Source: Mucilaginibacter sp. PPCGB 2223 (GTDB taxonomy: Bacteria; Bacteroidota; Bacteroidia; Sphingobacteriales; Sphingobacteriaceae). From it: DNA of 64,000 bases. The stretch lies in the NCBI RefSeq assembly GCF_001705515.1, contig NZ_MDJS01000002.1:1-64000 (forward strand), in the 5' to 3' direction. The notes beneath the pieces were generated by a model. That model did not search any database. It saw nothing but the letters and a program-made list of their open reading frames with translations, and had not been told where the DNA came from. Below are positions 1-8,960 of the stretch, in pieces (positions within the stretch are counted from its first letter, which is position 1; every line of letters begins with the position of its first letter). The position numbers and the translations under genes were made by a program.

Positions 1-1
1 G

Positions 2-349
2 ATCGATCTGAAAACGCTGATGGCGCTGGAGGGGGTGGATGTTAGCCCGGGTGCCCGGGAGTATCAAGTAGCAAGTATCGAGTATCAAGATGGGGGTGAG
101 CAAGAAGGCGGAAGCATGAAGCGAGAAGCTTTTTTGAAGGATGGAACTGAAAACACCGAAAATATGCTTACAATTTCCCCCCTGGCTGGAAGAAGTCCGG
201 AAGTCGGAAAGTCGGGAAAGACCGAAAGTAAAAAGCATCTTGCGGACTTTCGGACACCGGACTTTCGGACTGAAAATGCGTTAGGGATGGCAGCGGATAC
301 CGGCCCCGTGGCTAAGGCCTCCCGATGGGTATCGGGACAGGTCGTGTAG
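2..349 (+). CDS. possible 3' end of a gene entering from the left edge, extended through repeats
   Basis: An open frame runs from the left edge to a stop at 347-349. Only the first 60 or so bases look like ordinary coding sequence. After that the frame reads through a tract of the type repeated at 645-670 (related TATCAAG units) and through a long imperfect inverted repeat, so most of the predicted residues are translated repeat. Either an upstream gene lost its stop when repeats inserted, or the frame is open by chance. No family recognised. Confidence 0.2.
   Translation: MDLKTLMALEGVDVSPGAREYQVASIEYQDGGEQEGGSMKREAFLKDGTENTENMLTISPLAGRSPEVGKSGKTESKKHLADFRTPDFRTENALGMAADTGPVAKASRWVSGQVV
61..92. 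repeat. TATCAAG-type intergenic repeat
   Basis: A short tract built of GTATCAAG/AGTATCGAG units. A related tract in the opposite orientation lies at 640-672 (units ACCTGATAC, CTTGCGACC), next to the end of der. Such tracts occur between genes in this group of bacteria. No function is visible. Confidence 0.5.
193..280. repeat. imperfect inverted repeat of GTCCGGAAAG units
   Basis: The left arm (about 195-230) carries repeated AGTCGGAAAG-like units. The right arm (about 244-280) carries their reverse complement, ACTTTCGGAC, twice. Transcribed, it would fold into a long interrupted hairpin. It is likely a dispersed intergenic repeat. Confidence 0.55.
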
Positions 350-404
350 TATGAGCGGACAGCCTGACCCGCCTGTGCCGGGGCTTCGGGTGGGCAAAGG
401 CGGG
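320..404. repeat. two GC-rich hairpins
   Basis: The first is TCCCGAT-GGGT-ATCGGGA at 320-337, a perfect 7-bp stem with a 4-base loop. The second is CCCGCCT (368-374) pairing with AGGCGGG (398-404) around an inner TGCC/GGCA stem. Neither is followed by a T tract, so they are not typical terminators. The rest of 405-677 has no gene that I can support. Confidence 0.5.
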
Positions 405-587
405 GAACGCCCTAACTATTGTTCTTTGAAAGTTGTTGTTCAGGCACAAGTTAACCCGTCACACTACCAGCCCTTAAACTTGCGCCAGTAAAAAGAGCTG
501 CAGTATCACTTGCACAGCCGCTCTGTAAGTAGGGGATTATGGATTTGATAATTTGTTTTTTGACGGTATCCATGAGCTTGCTACCGC

Positions 588-615
588 TCGGTTGTCTTCG
601 TTCCTCGCAATGACG
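588..615 (-). repeat. dispersed repeat containing CATTGCGAGGAACGAAG
   Basis: Read on the minus strand, the tract holds CGTCATTGCGAGGAACGAAG. I recall this as a very common intergenic repeat in Pedobacter and Mucilaginibacter genomes. Only this copy is obvious in the window. The identification is from memory, not from a search. Confidence 0.5.
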
Positions 616-677
616 CGCGGAGAGCAATATAGAAAATTGTACCTGATACCTGATACTTGCGACCTGATACTAATTTC

Positions 678-1979
678 CTATTTCTGCCTGAAGAATATCT
701 GTACGGGTACGCCCTCGAAATCGAAGTTTTCGCGCAGTTTGTTCTCTAAAAAGCGCATGTAGGGTTCTTTGATATATTGGGGCAGGTTGCAGAAAAAGGC
801 GAACATGGGCGCCACGCCTGCGATCTGGGTGATGTACTTGATCTTGACGTATTTGCCTTTGATGGCCGGCGGCGGAAAGGCATCGATGATGGGCAGGAGG
901 ACGTCGTTCAGTTTGGATGTCGGGATCTTTTTGCTGCGGTTTTGGTACACTTTGTTCGCTGCTTCGATGGCGCGGAAGATGCGCTGTTTTTCGAGCACGG
1001 AGGTGAAGATGATGGGCACATCGGTAAAAGGGGCGATCTTTTGGTGGATCATCTCTTCGAAAACCTTGCTGGTTTTGTTGTTCTTTTCGATCAAGTCCCA
1101 CTTGTTGACCACGATGACGATGCCTTTTTTGTTCTTTTCGGCCAGGTGGAAGATATTGATGTCCTGGCTTTCGATGCCTTCGACGGCGTCGATCATCAGG
1201 ATGACGATGTCGCTCTCTTCAATAGCCTTGATGGTGCGCATCACCGAGTAAAACTCGATGTTCTCCTTCACCTTGGTTTTTTTGCGCAGCCCGGCGGTAT
1301 CGATGATCATAAAATCGTGCCCGAACTGGTTGTAACGGATATGGATCGAGTCGCGCGTGGTGCCGGCGATGGGGGTAACGATGTTGCGATCCTGGCCCAG
1401 CAGGGTATTGATGAACGATGATTTGCCCACATTTGGCCGGCCTACGATGGTGAATTTTGGCAGGGTATTGGGTTGGAGCGGGATATCTTCGAAGGTTTTG
1501 ACTACTTCGTCTAACAGTTCGCCGGTGCCGGAGCCCGTCATGGACGATATGGTGTAGATTTCACCCAGGCCGAAGCTGTAGAATACGCTGGCCTCGGTTT
1601 CCTGGGCCGTATTATCAACCTTGTTCACGACCACGAAAACGGGTTTTTTGCTGCGGCGCAGGATAACGGCGATCTCATCGTCGAGGTCGGTTATGCCGGT
1701 GGTCACGTCCACCAGGAACAAAATAGCGCTGGCTTCTTCGATGGCGATGATGACCTGCTCGCGGATGGCGGTTTCGAAAACATCGTCGGAGTTGGCTACG
1801 TAGCCCCCGGTATCGACCACGGTAAAATCGTGGCCTGTCCACTCCGAAACGCCGTAGTGCCTGTCGCGGGTAACGCCGCTAAAATCGTCGACGATGGCTT
1901 TACGGGCCTCGATCAAACGGTTAAACAAAGTTGATTTACCCACATTCGGGCGGCCTACTATAGCTACTATGTTGCTCAT
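678..1979 (-). CDS. der: ribosome-assembly GTPase Der (EngA)
   Basis: Essential double GTPase that helps assemble the 50S ribosomal subunit in the cytoplasm. The 433 residues are the usual length. The first G domain has GRPNVGKS at residues 9-16, DTGG near 56 and NKVD at 119-122. The second G domain has GRPNVGKS at 180-187, DTAG and NKWD. A KH-like C-terminal domain follows. All nucleotide-binding motifs are intact. It is followed on the same strand by era across a 159-bp gap filled with repeats, so the two ribosome-assembly GTPases may be transcribed together, era first. The start ATG is at the end of a clean frame, right before [10 protein letters not shown], the usual N-terminus. Confidence 0.98.
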   Translation of the reverse strand: MSNIVAIVGRPNVGKSTLFNRLIEARKAIVDDFSGVTRDRHYGVSEWTGHDFTVVDTGGYVANSDDVFETAIREQVIIAIEEASAILFLVDVTTGITDLDDEIAVILRRSKKPVFVVVNKVDNTAQETEASVFYSFGLGEIYTISSMTGSGTGELLDEVVKTFEDIPLQPNTLPKFTIVGRPNVGKSSFINTLLGQDRNIVTPIAGTTRDSIHIRYNQFGHDFMIIDTAGLRKKTKVKENIEFYSVMRTIKAIEESDIVILMIDAVEGIESQDINIFHLAEKNKKGIVIVVNKWDLIEKNNKTSKVFEEMIHQKIAPFTDVPIIFTSVLEKQRIFRAIEAANKVYQNRSKKIPTSKLNDVLLPIIDAFPPPAIKGKYVKIKYITQIAGVAPMFAFFCNLPQYIKEPYMRFLENKLRENFDFEGVPVQIFFRQK

Positions 1980-1989
1980 TTTTTGTTGG

Positions 1990-2136
1990 TATTGCGATGT
2001 GCGTATTGCGTATTGCGACGCAGGGCAAAGTTCGCTATTTTATTTATTAGTATTGCGATGTGCGTATTGCGTATTGCGACAGAAGCAAGGTTACGCTATT
2101 GAGAGATCATCTCAATACGCATATCTCAATACGCAC
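1990..2136. repeat. tandem and inverted GCGTATTG repeats between era and der
   Basis: An identical 30-bp unit built of TATTGCGATG and GCGTATTGCG occurs at 1990-2019 and 2051-2080, 61 bp apart, with related flanks ending GCTATT. An inverted related copy (AATACGCA twice) fills 2111-2136. This is a small cluster of dispersed intergenic repeats inside a likely era-der transcript, where it would fold into hairpins. Confidence 0.75.
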
Positions 2137-2138
2137 TA

Positions 2139-3017
2139 CTAATCTTCGTACCCAAATTTTTTGAGGTAGTTTTTTTTGCTGCGCCAGTCGGGTATCACTT
2201 TCACAAACATTTCTAAAAACACCTTGGTTTGAAAAAATTCTTCCATATCCTGCCGGGCAAAGGTGCCTACGCGTTTGATCTGCGAGCCGCCAGGGCCGAT
2301 GAGGATGTTCTTCTGCGAATCGCGCTCGACGATGATCTCGGCGTTGATGCGGTAGAGCTTCTCTTCCTCCTTAAAGGCGGTGATGATGACCTCGGTGCTG
2401 TAGGGGATCTCTTTTTCGTACAGTTTGAATATCTTTTCGCGGATGATCTCGGAGGCGAAGAAACGGTCGTTACGGTCGGTCAGGAAGTCTTTTTCGTAAT
2501 AGGCCGGGTGCTCGGGGAGCATGCTCACCAGCAGTTGCACCAGCGATTGCATGTTTTGTGCGTGCAGTGCCGATATGGCAAAAACGGCTTTTGGGTTGAG
2601 GGTTTCTTCCCAGTAGGCTACCTTTTGTTTGACGGTTTCTTCGTCGCTCTTATCGATCTTGTTTACCAGCACGATCAGCGGGGCCAGGCTGCCTTTGAGT
2701 TTTTCGGTCACATCGGTTTCGTCGTGGCGCTCGTTGATATCGGTAACCAGGATGACCACATCGGCATCCACCAGCGAGCCGGATACCTGGCTCATCATGG
2801 TTTCCTGCAGGGCATAATGTGGTTTGATGATGCCCGGCGTATCGCTGAAAACGATCTGGTAATCAACTTCGTTAACAATGCCCAGTATACGGTGGCGCGT
2901 GGTTTGTGCCTTTGGTGTGATGATGGACATTTTTTCGCCCACAAGCGCGTTCATGAGCGTTGATTTGCCTGCGTTGGGCTTACCAATTATACTTACAAAA
3001 CCAGCCTTATGAGCCAT
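2139..3017 (-). CDS. era: GTPase Era
   Basis: GTPase that binds the 3' end of 16S rRNA and acts in 30S subunit maturation at the cytoplasmic membrane. The 292 residues match the family length. GKPNAGKST is at residues 12-20, the DTPG switch II motif near 59, NKID near 118, and a C-terminal KH domain carries the GPGGSQIKR loop near 235-245. Complete, with no odd residues. It lies upstream of der on the same strand and is divergent from the initiator tRNA, with about 145 bp between them for both promoters. Confidence 0.98.
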   Translation of the reverse strand: MAHKAGFVSIIGKPNAGKSTLMNALVGEKMSIITPKAQTTRHRILGIVNEVDYQIVFSDTPGIIKPHYALQETMMSQVSGSLVDADVVILVTDINERHDETDVTEKLKGSLAPLIVLVNKIDKSDEETVKQKVAYWEETLNPKAVFAISALHAQNMQSLVQLLVSMLPEHPAYYEKDFLTDRNDRFFASEIIREKIFKLYEKEIPYSTEVIITAFKEEEKLYRINAEIIVERDSQKNILIGPGGSQIKRVGTFARQDMEEFFQTKVFLEMFVKVIPDWRSKKNYLKKFGYED

Positions 3018-3164
3018 GTCGAAATTATTTTACTTTTTTATTTGGACTGCAAAGAAACGAATTATATCTTTGCAGTCCAATAAAACGGGAGACATTTCGT
3101 TTATTCTGTAATTGGAAAGCTTATTTTGGAGTAATGAACCAAACAACAAATAAGCAAAATATAG

Positions 3165-3237
<73 letters not shown>

Positions 3238-3240
3238 CCT

Positions 3241-3275
3241 AAGGAAACACGATTGATATCGTGTTTCCTTTTTTT
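3241..3275 (+). terminator. intrinsic terminator of tRNA-fMet
   Basis: Perfect 13-bp stem (3241-3253 with 3258-3270), loop TGAT, then a run of T. A decayed copy of this same hairpin lies at 5188-5224 on the other side of the inserted element. Confidence 0.92.
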
Positions 3276-3387
3276 GTGCCCATAACAATCTCATAAGCAG
3301 GCCATTAGCGAGCGGTAAAAAGTGGTTCGAGATTTACTTGATTAATCCTATACCGTTCTGTAATTGGGTCTATTTTCCACCTAAATG

Positions 3388-3615
3388 CTATGTTTGAAGT
3401 GCTTTATAATGGTTCGAATTCCTTTCTGGTTTATTTCGGGATGATTTAACTTCAATGTTAATACTGGATTTGGCAATAAGATAGAGAAAATCTAATATAA
3501 TAGCGGCATCTTCTTCATCAACAAGAATTCTATTTTGAGATAAAATGTCAATAGCCTTTTTAACTGATACGCTTCTATCTTTAAAATGTTGGATTTGGGG
3601 GAGTAAACTTTGCAT
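3388..3615 (-). CDS. small protein of the recombinase element
   Basis: 75 residues, unknown function. Its ATG shares one base with the recombinase stop (TAATG), so the two are translationally coupled. The sequence is largely helical, with a hydrophobic stretch (AAIILDFLYLIA, about residues 38-49). Small genes in this position behind large serine recombinases are common in Bacteroidota elements, but I cannot assign a role. It ends about 150 bp from the tRNA-fMet terminator. Confidence 0.55.
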   Translation of the reverse strand: MQSLLPQIQHFKDRSVSVKKAIDILSQNRILVDEEDAAIILDFLYLIAKSSINIEVKSSRNKPERNSNHYKALQT

Positions 3616-4841
3616 TATTGAGAGATTAATCTATTGTGATTCTGAGTATTATTTTTGAAAAAAAGGATCTTTGACAAGGCACTATTTAAGTGTAGAGAAA
3701 AGGCACCCTGACTGTTAATATCAATTGGTGGTATAAAGTTGACAATATGCTTTTTGTCATTCATATCCAGATCCTTGAATACTGAAAGAGTTTTATCGAA
3801 AGATTTAGAAAAATTTAGTTGCTGGTTAATACATTGTAATTTGATATTTACTTTGTTCAATTCGTCATTCAGGCTATTTGAAATCACTAAGTATTCCTTT
3901 TTTAATTTACTAAAATCATCGAACTCTATCCCACCGGATACAAACAACTTTCTTGCTTTGGTAATAAAAAGTTCTTGTTCCTTAATTTGTTTTAATATCA
4001 ATGTTCGCTCATTTGAATGCTCGTTCAGTTGAATATTCACGTTTGTATCTCTTAATATCATTTCAAACAAAGGAGCAACTCCGGCAGAAAGCCTTATCTT
4101 TTTCAATTTATTTTCGTAATCTTCATTAATTACATCTGCTTTGAATCTCTTCTTACAGCCTGTTTTACAATGATAATATGGGTGTTTTTTATTACGCCCT
4201 GTGGAGGAGCTTCCGTATAATTTGCTATTACAAGTTGGGCAGATCAGATATCTGTGTAGTAGAAACACCTCATTTGCTTCTGAAGTTTTTTTGATAATTC
4301 TTCTTTTTGTATCAATGATACTTTGCACTTCGTAAAACAACGCCTCAGTAATGATAGGTTCGTGAATACCTTTTATTAACTGTCTTTCTTCAAACTCATT
4401 TGATGAAAAAGTTATGTACCCGCAATAAAGGGGATTATGAAGCAATTTCCAAAAGTTTGAACGCGAGCATTCTAATCCTTTAGCATTAGCCATCCTTCTG
4501 ACATCTTCTATGCGATAAGCATTTTTTGATAATTGCTGAAATGACCATTTGATGAGCTCAGCTACAGGTGGATAAGGAGCAATAAACTTTTTGCCGTCTG
4601 GCGCAGATTGATTGAGATATCCCAAAGGGGCCTTATTGGGATACCTGCCTAATTGTTTGGCTCTGCGCATACCATTTTTACTGTTGAGCGATCGTCTTCC
4701 ATTTTCAGCTTCAGGAATAGCCAAATAAACAGCGAGCATTACGGAACTTTCCGGAACTTCAAAATCAACGGGTTGATCGATAGCTGTTGCTGTTGTATTA
4801 TATTTTCTCAATATGCCTATCATTCCATCCAACAATAGATA
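3615..4841 (-). pseudogene. large serine recombinase, catalytic domain missing
   Basis: The readable part starts at the very end of the resolvase catalytic domain (the PVDFEVPES region). It continues through the Recombinase domain (GRYPNKAPLGY, about residues 62-72), a zinc ribbon (CPTC near 200 and two further Cys) and a long coiled coil near 270-360. The first 130-150 residues, with the active-site Ser and the Arg cluster, are absent. A TAG stop precedes the frame at 4842-4844, and nothing resembling the missing domain lies in 4845-5240. The first usable codon in frame is TTG at 4835. It should not be active for strand exchange. A second, shorter fragment of a related recombinase lies at 22087-22275. 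Confidence 0.85.
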
Positions 4842-5187
4842 ACTATTTATTATCGATCAGCCAAACGGACTATTAAAGCTAAATTCATTTTGACGGCTGA
4901 TTTCTGTGCCCTCAGGAAAAAACGCTTTAAAAAAGCGTCAGTTGTATCATGTCACGCAGGGATTTGTCAATATCTAATAATACAAAACATATTTCGGCGA
5001 CCCATTAAAATCAAGCTTTGCATTTAGTTGTCAATTGATATGATGTGGGGATGAACGGAAATTTTTATTTGCAATAAATTATTTGTCGGACGAAATTAAC
5101 GTTAAACACTTGGACCAAACTGATATAACTTTGCCAATTCTTGCAAATGATCAAAAAAATTTTATTTATAAAGTCCTATCGCGTAGC
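4842..5187. other. non-coding right end of the recombinase element
   Basis: A+T-rich, no gene. A hairpin AACGCTTT-AAAA-AAAGCGTC-like sits near 4920-4940. The last 60 bases (about 5130-5187) resemble 22415-22470, the matching end of the second remnant: TTTGCCAATTCTTGCAAAT here against TTTGCTAACTCTTGCAAAT there, then an A/T run and a tRNA-tail-like sequence. Confidence 0.6.
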
Positions 5188-5224
5188 TAAAGAAACACGA
5201 TGTAAGTCGTGCTTCTTTTTTTTT
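5188..5224 (+). terminator. decayed copy of the tRNA-fMet terminator
   Basis: AAGAAACACGA pairs with TCGTGCTTCTT with one A-C mismatch, followed by a T run. It is homologous to the hairpin at 3241-3275. Its remaining stem could also stop transcripts leaving prfH on the minus strand. Confidence 0.7.
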
Positions 5225-5241
5225 GCCCATAAACACCTGTT

Positions 5242-5859
5242 TTAAATTACCGCTCTGATGGTTTTAACAGGATTACCACGCTCTAAGGCGTTATGTTCCT
5301 GCCATTGGCTTTGTTGTTGCGCTACCAGTTGTTCGGTTTGCCAAACCATTATTTTGGCTTCCAGCCGGGCCAAACATAGTTTTTTGTTTTCCAACTGTGA
5401 TCGGGTATCCATTGCCATAACTTGCAGTCCCGATGGTAAATGGGTCCCCCGAACGGCGGTTTCTACCTTGTTCACATTTTGCCCACCCGGACCAGATGAA
5501 CGGCAAGTTTCCAGCTTTACATCTTTGGGGTTCCATTGCGTCTGTTCCTTCACATCAAAAGCAGCTACGCCAACAAACCAGTTTTTACGCTTATGGTATT
5601 TGCGATATGGGCTTTGCGCAATCCATTGTACGGTGCCGACCCATTCTTTCACGAACGCATCCAAGCTATCCCCTACAATAATCATCGTAGCAGATAGTAA
5701 TGTGCCATTTAGTTCACCGGCTTTATTTTCCAGCACTTCAATTTGGATATCCTGCTGTTGGGCCTGCTTGATCATTAAGCTTTGCACACAAGCTACAACC
5801 CGGCAGCATTCTACCGGGCCTTTACCTGAAGTGATTTGTATCGTCATCTTTTTCATCAT
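5242..5859 (-). CDS. prfH: peptide chain release factor homologue PrfH
   Basis: Codon-independent release factor paralogue. In known RtcB2-PrfH systems it frees ribosomes stalled by cleaved 16S rRNA so that the rRNA can be religated. 205 residues. The peptidyl-hydrolysis motif GGQ is at residues 125-127 within SSGPGGQNVNK, and a basic N-terminal region replaces the stop-codon recognition domain of RF1/RF2. The start overlaps the rtcB stop by one base (TAATG), and AAGGAG in the end of rtcB acts as ribosome-binding site. MM at the start leaves a one-residue doubt about the initiator. Function is from the family; the operon link is seen here. Confidence 0.93.
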   Translation of the reverse strand: MMKKMTIQITSGKGPVECCRVVACVQSLMIKQAQQQDIQIEVLENKAGELNGTLLSATMIIVGDSLDAFVKEWVGTVQWIAQSPYRKYHKRKNWFVGVAAFDVKEQTQWNPKDVKLETCRSSGPGGQNVNKVETAVRGTHLPSGLQVMAMDTRSQLENKKLCLARLEAKIMVWQTEQLVAQQQSQWQEHNALERGNPVKTIRAVI

Positions 5860-7259
5860 TACTCCTTATTCATTCTAACGATACGTGGATAAAACTTGCC
5901 CTGGATATCAACCAGATCGCTTTGAGCAGCTATTACATTTTCGATATCCTTATACGCCAAAGGGTTTTCTTCAACCGTGCCGCCAATTAAGGCAACGCCG
6001 GCATTGGTCAACAGCTTTTTCATGGCAGATACCGTCATACTGCCCTTAGCCTTTTGCCTGCTCATGGCCCGACCGGCACCGTGTGAGGCAGAGTATAAAG
6101 CATCACCGGTTCCTTTGCCTGCTACCAGATAGGCCGGTGTAGTCATACTGCCGGGTATAATACCCAGCTCGCCTTCGTGCGCAGGTGTGGCCCCCTTACG
6201 ATGGATAATTACATCTCGGCCATCAGCCAACTGATCTTTCCAGGCAAAGTTGTGGTGGTTCTCTACCACGTGCAATGCCTTCAAACTCAAAGCCTTTAAC
6301 AGGTTCGCATGAATCCGCTCGTGGCAAGCCTTAGCATAATCGCCCGCCAAAGTCATAGTTAGCCAGTATTCCTGGCCCGCCTCGCTATTCATATCTAACC
6401 AGGCCAGTTGCTGTGCATGGCGCGGCAGCTTACAGGTATTCATGGCTATCTGCGTGTAGTGTCGAGCTATTGCTGAACCTAATCCACGGCTACCTGAATG
6501 CGTTAACAAGGCCGTGTACTTTTTAGCCGGCAAGCCTAAGGTATTATCAGACAACAATTCAATCTCGCCAAATTCTACAAAGTGATTGCCGTTGCCTGAT
6601 GTGCCTAATTGCCTCATAGCTTTACTGCGCAACGGTTTCAGAAATGGAATCTCATTAAATACAGGGCTGTCCAGCACTTCATGCTCTTGTCTTAAATCCA
6701 AGCCGCCTTCCATACCAAAATGGGTATGGTTTTTTAAGGCTTGTTTAACCTGATATTCAAACCGTTTCAAGAAGCCGCCGCTTTCGTCTATAATGGATAG
6801 CGCCATGCGGCAGCCGATATCCATACCTACTGCATACGGGATTACCGCGTTATCTGTAGCCAGCACACCACCAATAGGCAAACCAAAACCCATGTGCGCA
6901 TCGGGCATTAATGCACCTTGTACGCTTACAGGCAGCAGATTAGCCAGCTCCATTTGCTTTTTAGCCGACTGCTCAATACCCTTGCCGCCATAGGTTTTAT
7001 AATACACCGGTTGATCGCGCAATTCAAACGTTTTAAACAATGGCGCATCCGTTTTGCCAATAACCTTTTCGGCTATCTTGCCTGCTAATTCATCATCCAG
7101 AAATGCTTCCGGATCGTTCTTAATACTTACCAGCAGGTCAAGCATTTGCTGCTTACTGTGGTGCTTGAAATTTTTAGAGGCTATCCCAATGACCAAGCTT
7201 CGCAGCTGATCATTATGGTAACCTATTTTACTTAAATCTTTTGTTCTTAAATTGCCCAT
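5859..7259 (-). CDS. rtcB: RNA ligase RtcB, RtcB2/PrfH-linked type
   Basis: GTP- and Mn-dependent ligase that joins 2',3'-cyclic phosphate or 3'-phosphate ends to 5'-OH ends, the break left by many ribotoxins. 466 residues. Visible motifs: DAHMGFGLPIGG at 120-131, the metal Cys in DIGC at 150, GNGNH at 222-226, THSGSRGLG at 253-261, HH at 335-336 and HGAGRAMSR at 393-401, which holds the His expected to carry GMP. Coupling to prfH identifies the rRNA-repair branch rather than the tRNA-splicing type. No archease is nearby, as is usual for this branch. The ATG is five bases from the end of the upstream gene. Confidence 0.95.
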   Translation of the reverse strand: MGNLRTKDLSKIGYHNDQLRSLVIGIASKNFKHHSKQQMLDLLVSIKNDPEAFLDDELAGKIAEKVIGKTDAPLFKTFELRDQPVYYKTYGGKGIEQSAKKQMELANLLPVSVQGALMPDAHMGFGLPIGGVLATDNAVIPYAVGMDIGCRMALSIIDESGGFLKRFEYQVKQALKNHTHFGMEGGLDLRQEHEVLDSPVFNEIPFLKPLRSKAMRQLGTSGNGNHFVEFGEIELLSDNTLGLPAKKYTALLTHSGSRGLGSAIARHYTQIAMNTCKLPRHAQQLAWLDMNSEAGQEYWLTMTLAGDYAKACHERIHANLLKALSLKALHVVENHHNFAWKDQLADGRDVIIHRKGATPAHEGELGIIPGSMTTPAYLVAGKGTGDALYSASHGAGRAMSRQKAKGSMTVSAMKKLLTNAGVALIGGTVEENPLAYKDIENVIAAQSDLVDIQGKFYPRIVRMNKE

Positions 7260-7264
7260 GTGGG

Positions 7265-7996
7265 TTATGTTTCTAATTCCAGGTATACCTCTTTACCGGC
7301 ATACCTGGGTATGTTTTTAAATTTGTTAATGTATTTGGCGCGCTCGTTAAACTCGTCTTTCCAACGATAACTCCTGCCACGGGTTAACAGGTTGATACGC
7401 GGCCACAAGTGGTTGTTATCAATATGATCATCTATCCACGCTAGCTCCCTTTCAATATCCGCGTCTATCAATTTGGCATGCGTAACCATGTGTGGCGCTA
7501 CTTTGAGCACAAAGCGCCAGGGTTCGGCAAACACGTATTTTACATCGGTACGGTATGTTTTAACATCAAACGTTTCAACGCGGGTAAAGCAGACCATTTC
7601 CTCTTCGGTTAAGTTTATCCTGTTTGTATCCCAGCTGTGCTGAGATAACTCCCGCAACATCTGCGCTTTTACATGGTATACGTAACGCTGTTTACGTCGC
7701 TTTTTTCGTTTGAAGGATCTGTCCTGATTATATTCAACTGTATTGATTTTTGGTAACAACGCCTCATAAAAGCCCTTCCTTGGGCTATGCTTCACGTCGT
7801 CACGCAATACGAAAAAACGTTTCCAGCCACGTTGATACGGATGTTCAAGCGCAATCATTGGCAAAAGCCTTTTCTGTTCCCATAGTTCATCACGCCGTTT
7901 GTCCAGCTTAATCAGTTGCTTATCACGATCGGTTTTAACGAGCCGCCTTTTTTGCCGCACAGATTTGATACAGCGCGGCCATTCATGTATGTCCAT
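7265..7996 (-). CDS. unknown basic protein, first gene of the rtcB-prfH operon
   Basis: 243 residues, no family recognised. Very rich in Arg, Lys and Trp, with basic clusters (QKRRLVKTDRDK near 15-27; FKRKKRRKQRYVYH near 95-108), which suggests nucleic acid binding. No signal peptide or membrane segment. Only five bases separate it from rtcB, so it is almost certainly co-transcribed and may act on the same damaged RNA or ribosome. The role is inference from position and charge only. Confidence 0.8.
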   Translation of the reverse strand: MDIHEWPRCIKSVRQKRRLVKTDRDKQLIKLDKRRDELWEQKRLLPMIALEHPYQRGWKRFFVLRDDVKHSPRKGFYEALLPKINTVEYNQDRSFKRKKRRKQRYVYHVKAQMLRELSQHSWDTNRINLTEEEMVCFTRVETFDVKTYRTDVKYVFAEPWRFVLKVAPHMVTHAKLIDADIERELAWIDDHIDNNHLWPRINLLTRGRSYRWKDEFNERAKYINKFKNIPRYAGKEVYLELET

Positions 7997-8082
7997 CGGA
8001 CTTCCATTTAATTTTTCTTGAATTTGATTTTTGATCTCAGTTCGTCCTTGAGTAAGGATATACCCTTTTTAGAGTGCTCAAA

Positions 8083-8180
8083 AAATCCCATGAATTTGGG
8101 GCAGGCAAATAAGCACAGGTTACTGATGCAACCGTTTGATTATTTAATAAAATACAGGGTTTGCCTGCCTGATTAGGCAA
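8083..8180 (-). promoter_or_regulatory. leader of the RNA-repair operon with competing hairpins
   Basis: Read on the minus strand, TTGCCT (8180-8175) can pair with AGGCAA (8166-8161). The overlapping block GGCAGGCAAA (8169-8160) can instead pair perfectly over 10 bp with TTTGCCTGCC (8109-8100). The two folds exclude each other. Just downstream, CCCA/TGGG forms a short stem followed by ATTTTTT, a weak terminator shape. A likely -7 box, TATCTTTG, lies at 8268-8261, giving a leader of about 250 bases. Attenuation is inference. Confidence 0.45.
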
Positions 8181-8301
8181 TGAGCGAAAGGGGCGATATA
8201 TAGCGTAGCTCTGTCATGATTCCTTGATATTTAAAAGGTTAACAAATCAGGAATTGAATGCAAAGATAGAAATTTATATTAATCTATCTAAAAAGAAAAG
8301 C

Positions 8302-8940
8302 TTAATTAGCTTCAAATCTTATAAAATGGAAGTCATTCCCGATAAAATAACAATCGCCAATAATTAAAAGCTTCAGATTTGAATTCTCTAAATCGGGGTT
8401 AGATTGTCCAAAAAAATAAGGCTCGGTGCCTGCTCTTTGCAAACAATCATAATAAAGATCCAATATTTTTTTAGGTCCTTTACTAAACAGCCCAAAGCCA
8501 GAGTTGCATAATTCTAAAAAATTATTGGCCCCATTGAAGAATTTCCCCAAAGGCAAAAAGTTACCGAACGATTTTTGATGAGTAACACATAGTTCGGCAA
8601 GTAAAGCTTCTGGATTGACGGTCTTTTTCTTCACATATAACTCGGTCCATATATTTTGAAATTCCCATAGCAGAAAATGATGGTCATAAAATTGAAAGTA
8701 AGAACCTAATCTTTCTAGATAAAACCTGCTGGTTTTATAGCCCTCAACAATCATTCGCCATTGTTGCTTTATTTTTCCTTCATCACCTAAATACAACACA
8801 AAATCAAATTGTAGCTTATCTTCCGAGAAAGACAAATTCTTCCCAACCAACCAGCCTTCTTCCTCATAGTCTAAACTTGCAAAAATCACTTCAAGCTCCC
8901 GAGGCAGTTTAAACTCTATTCTTCTATTCTCTTTTAACAT
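8302..8940 (-). CDS. unknown cytoplasmic protein
   Basis: 212 residues, no signal peptide, no known family. Rich in aromatic residues (many Phe, Tyr and Trp) and Leu. It starts 20 bp after the end of the next gene upstream on the same strand, so it is probably the last gene of the FAD oxidase operon. It is more A+T-rich than the genes before it. Its end is about 300 bp from the start of the rtcB operon. Confidence 0.75.
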   Translation of the reverse strand: MLKENRRIEFKLPRELEVIFASLDYEEEGWLVGKNLSFSEDKLQFDFVLYLGDEGKIKQQWRMIVEGYKTSRFYLERLGSYFQFYDHHFLLWEFQNIWTELYVKKKTVNPEALLAELCVTHQKSFGNFLPLGKFFNGANNFLELCNSGFGLFSKGPKKILDLYYDCLQRAGTEPYFFGQSNPDLENSNLKLLIIGDCYFIGNDFHFIRFEAN

Positions 8941-8960
8941 CTTATTGACGGAAGGTAATA

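Noticed and set aside
350..550. Possible RNase P or other structured RNA
   Set aside because: The GC-rich hairpin is real, but I could not place the conserved bases of RNase P, tmRNA or 6S RNA.
777..1421. Long open frame on the plus strand inside der
   Set aside because: It is the antisense shadow of the second GTPase domain and has a low-complexity Asp/Val/Phe composition typical of antisense frames.
2229..2963. Plus-strand open frame of 244 codons inside era
   Set aside because: Fully antisense to a complete era gene; no family resemblance.
5258..5878. Plus-strand open frame of 206 codons opposite prfH
   Set aside because: Antisense to prfH, which has its GGQ motif and operon coupling; the plus frame has none.
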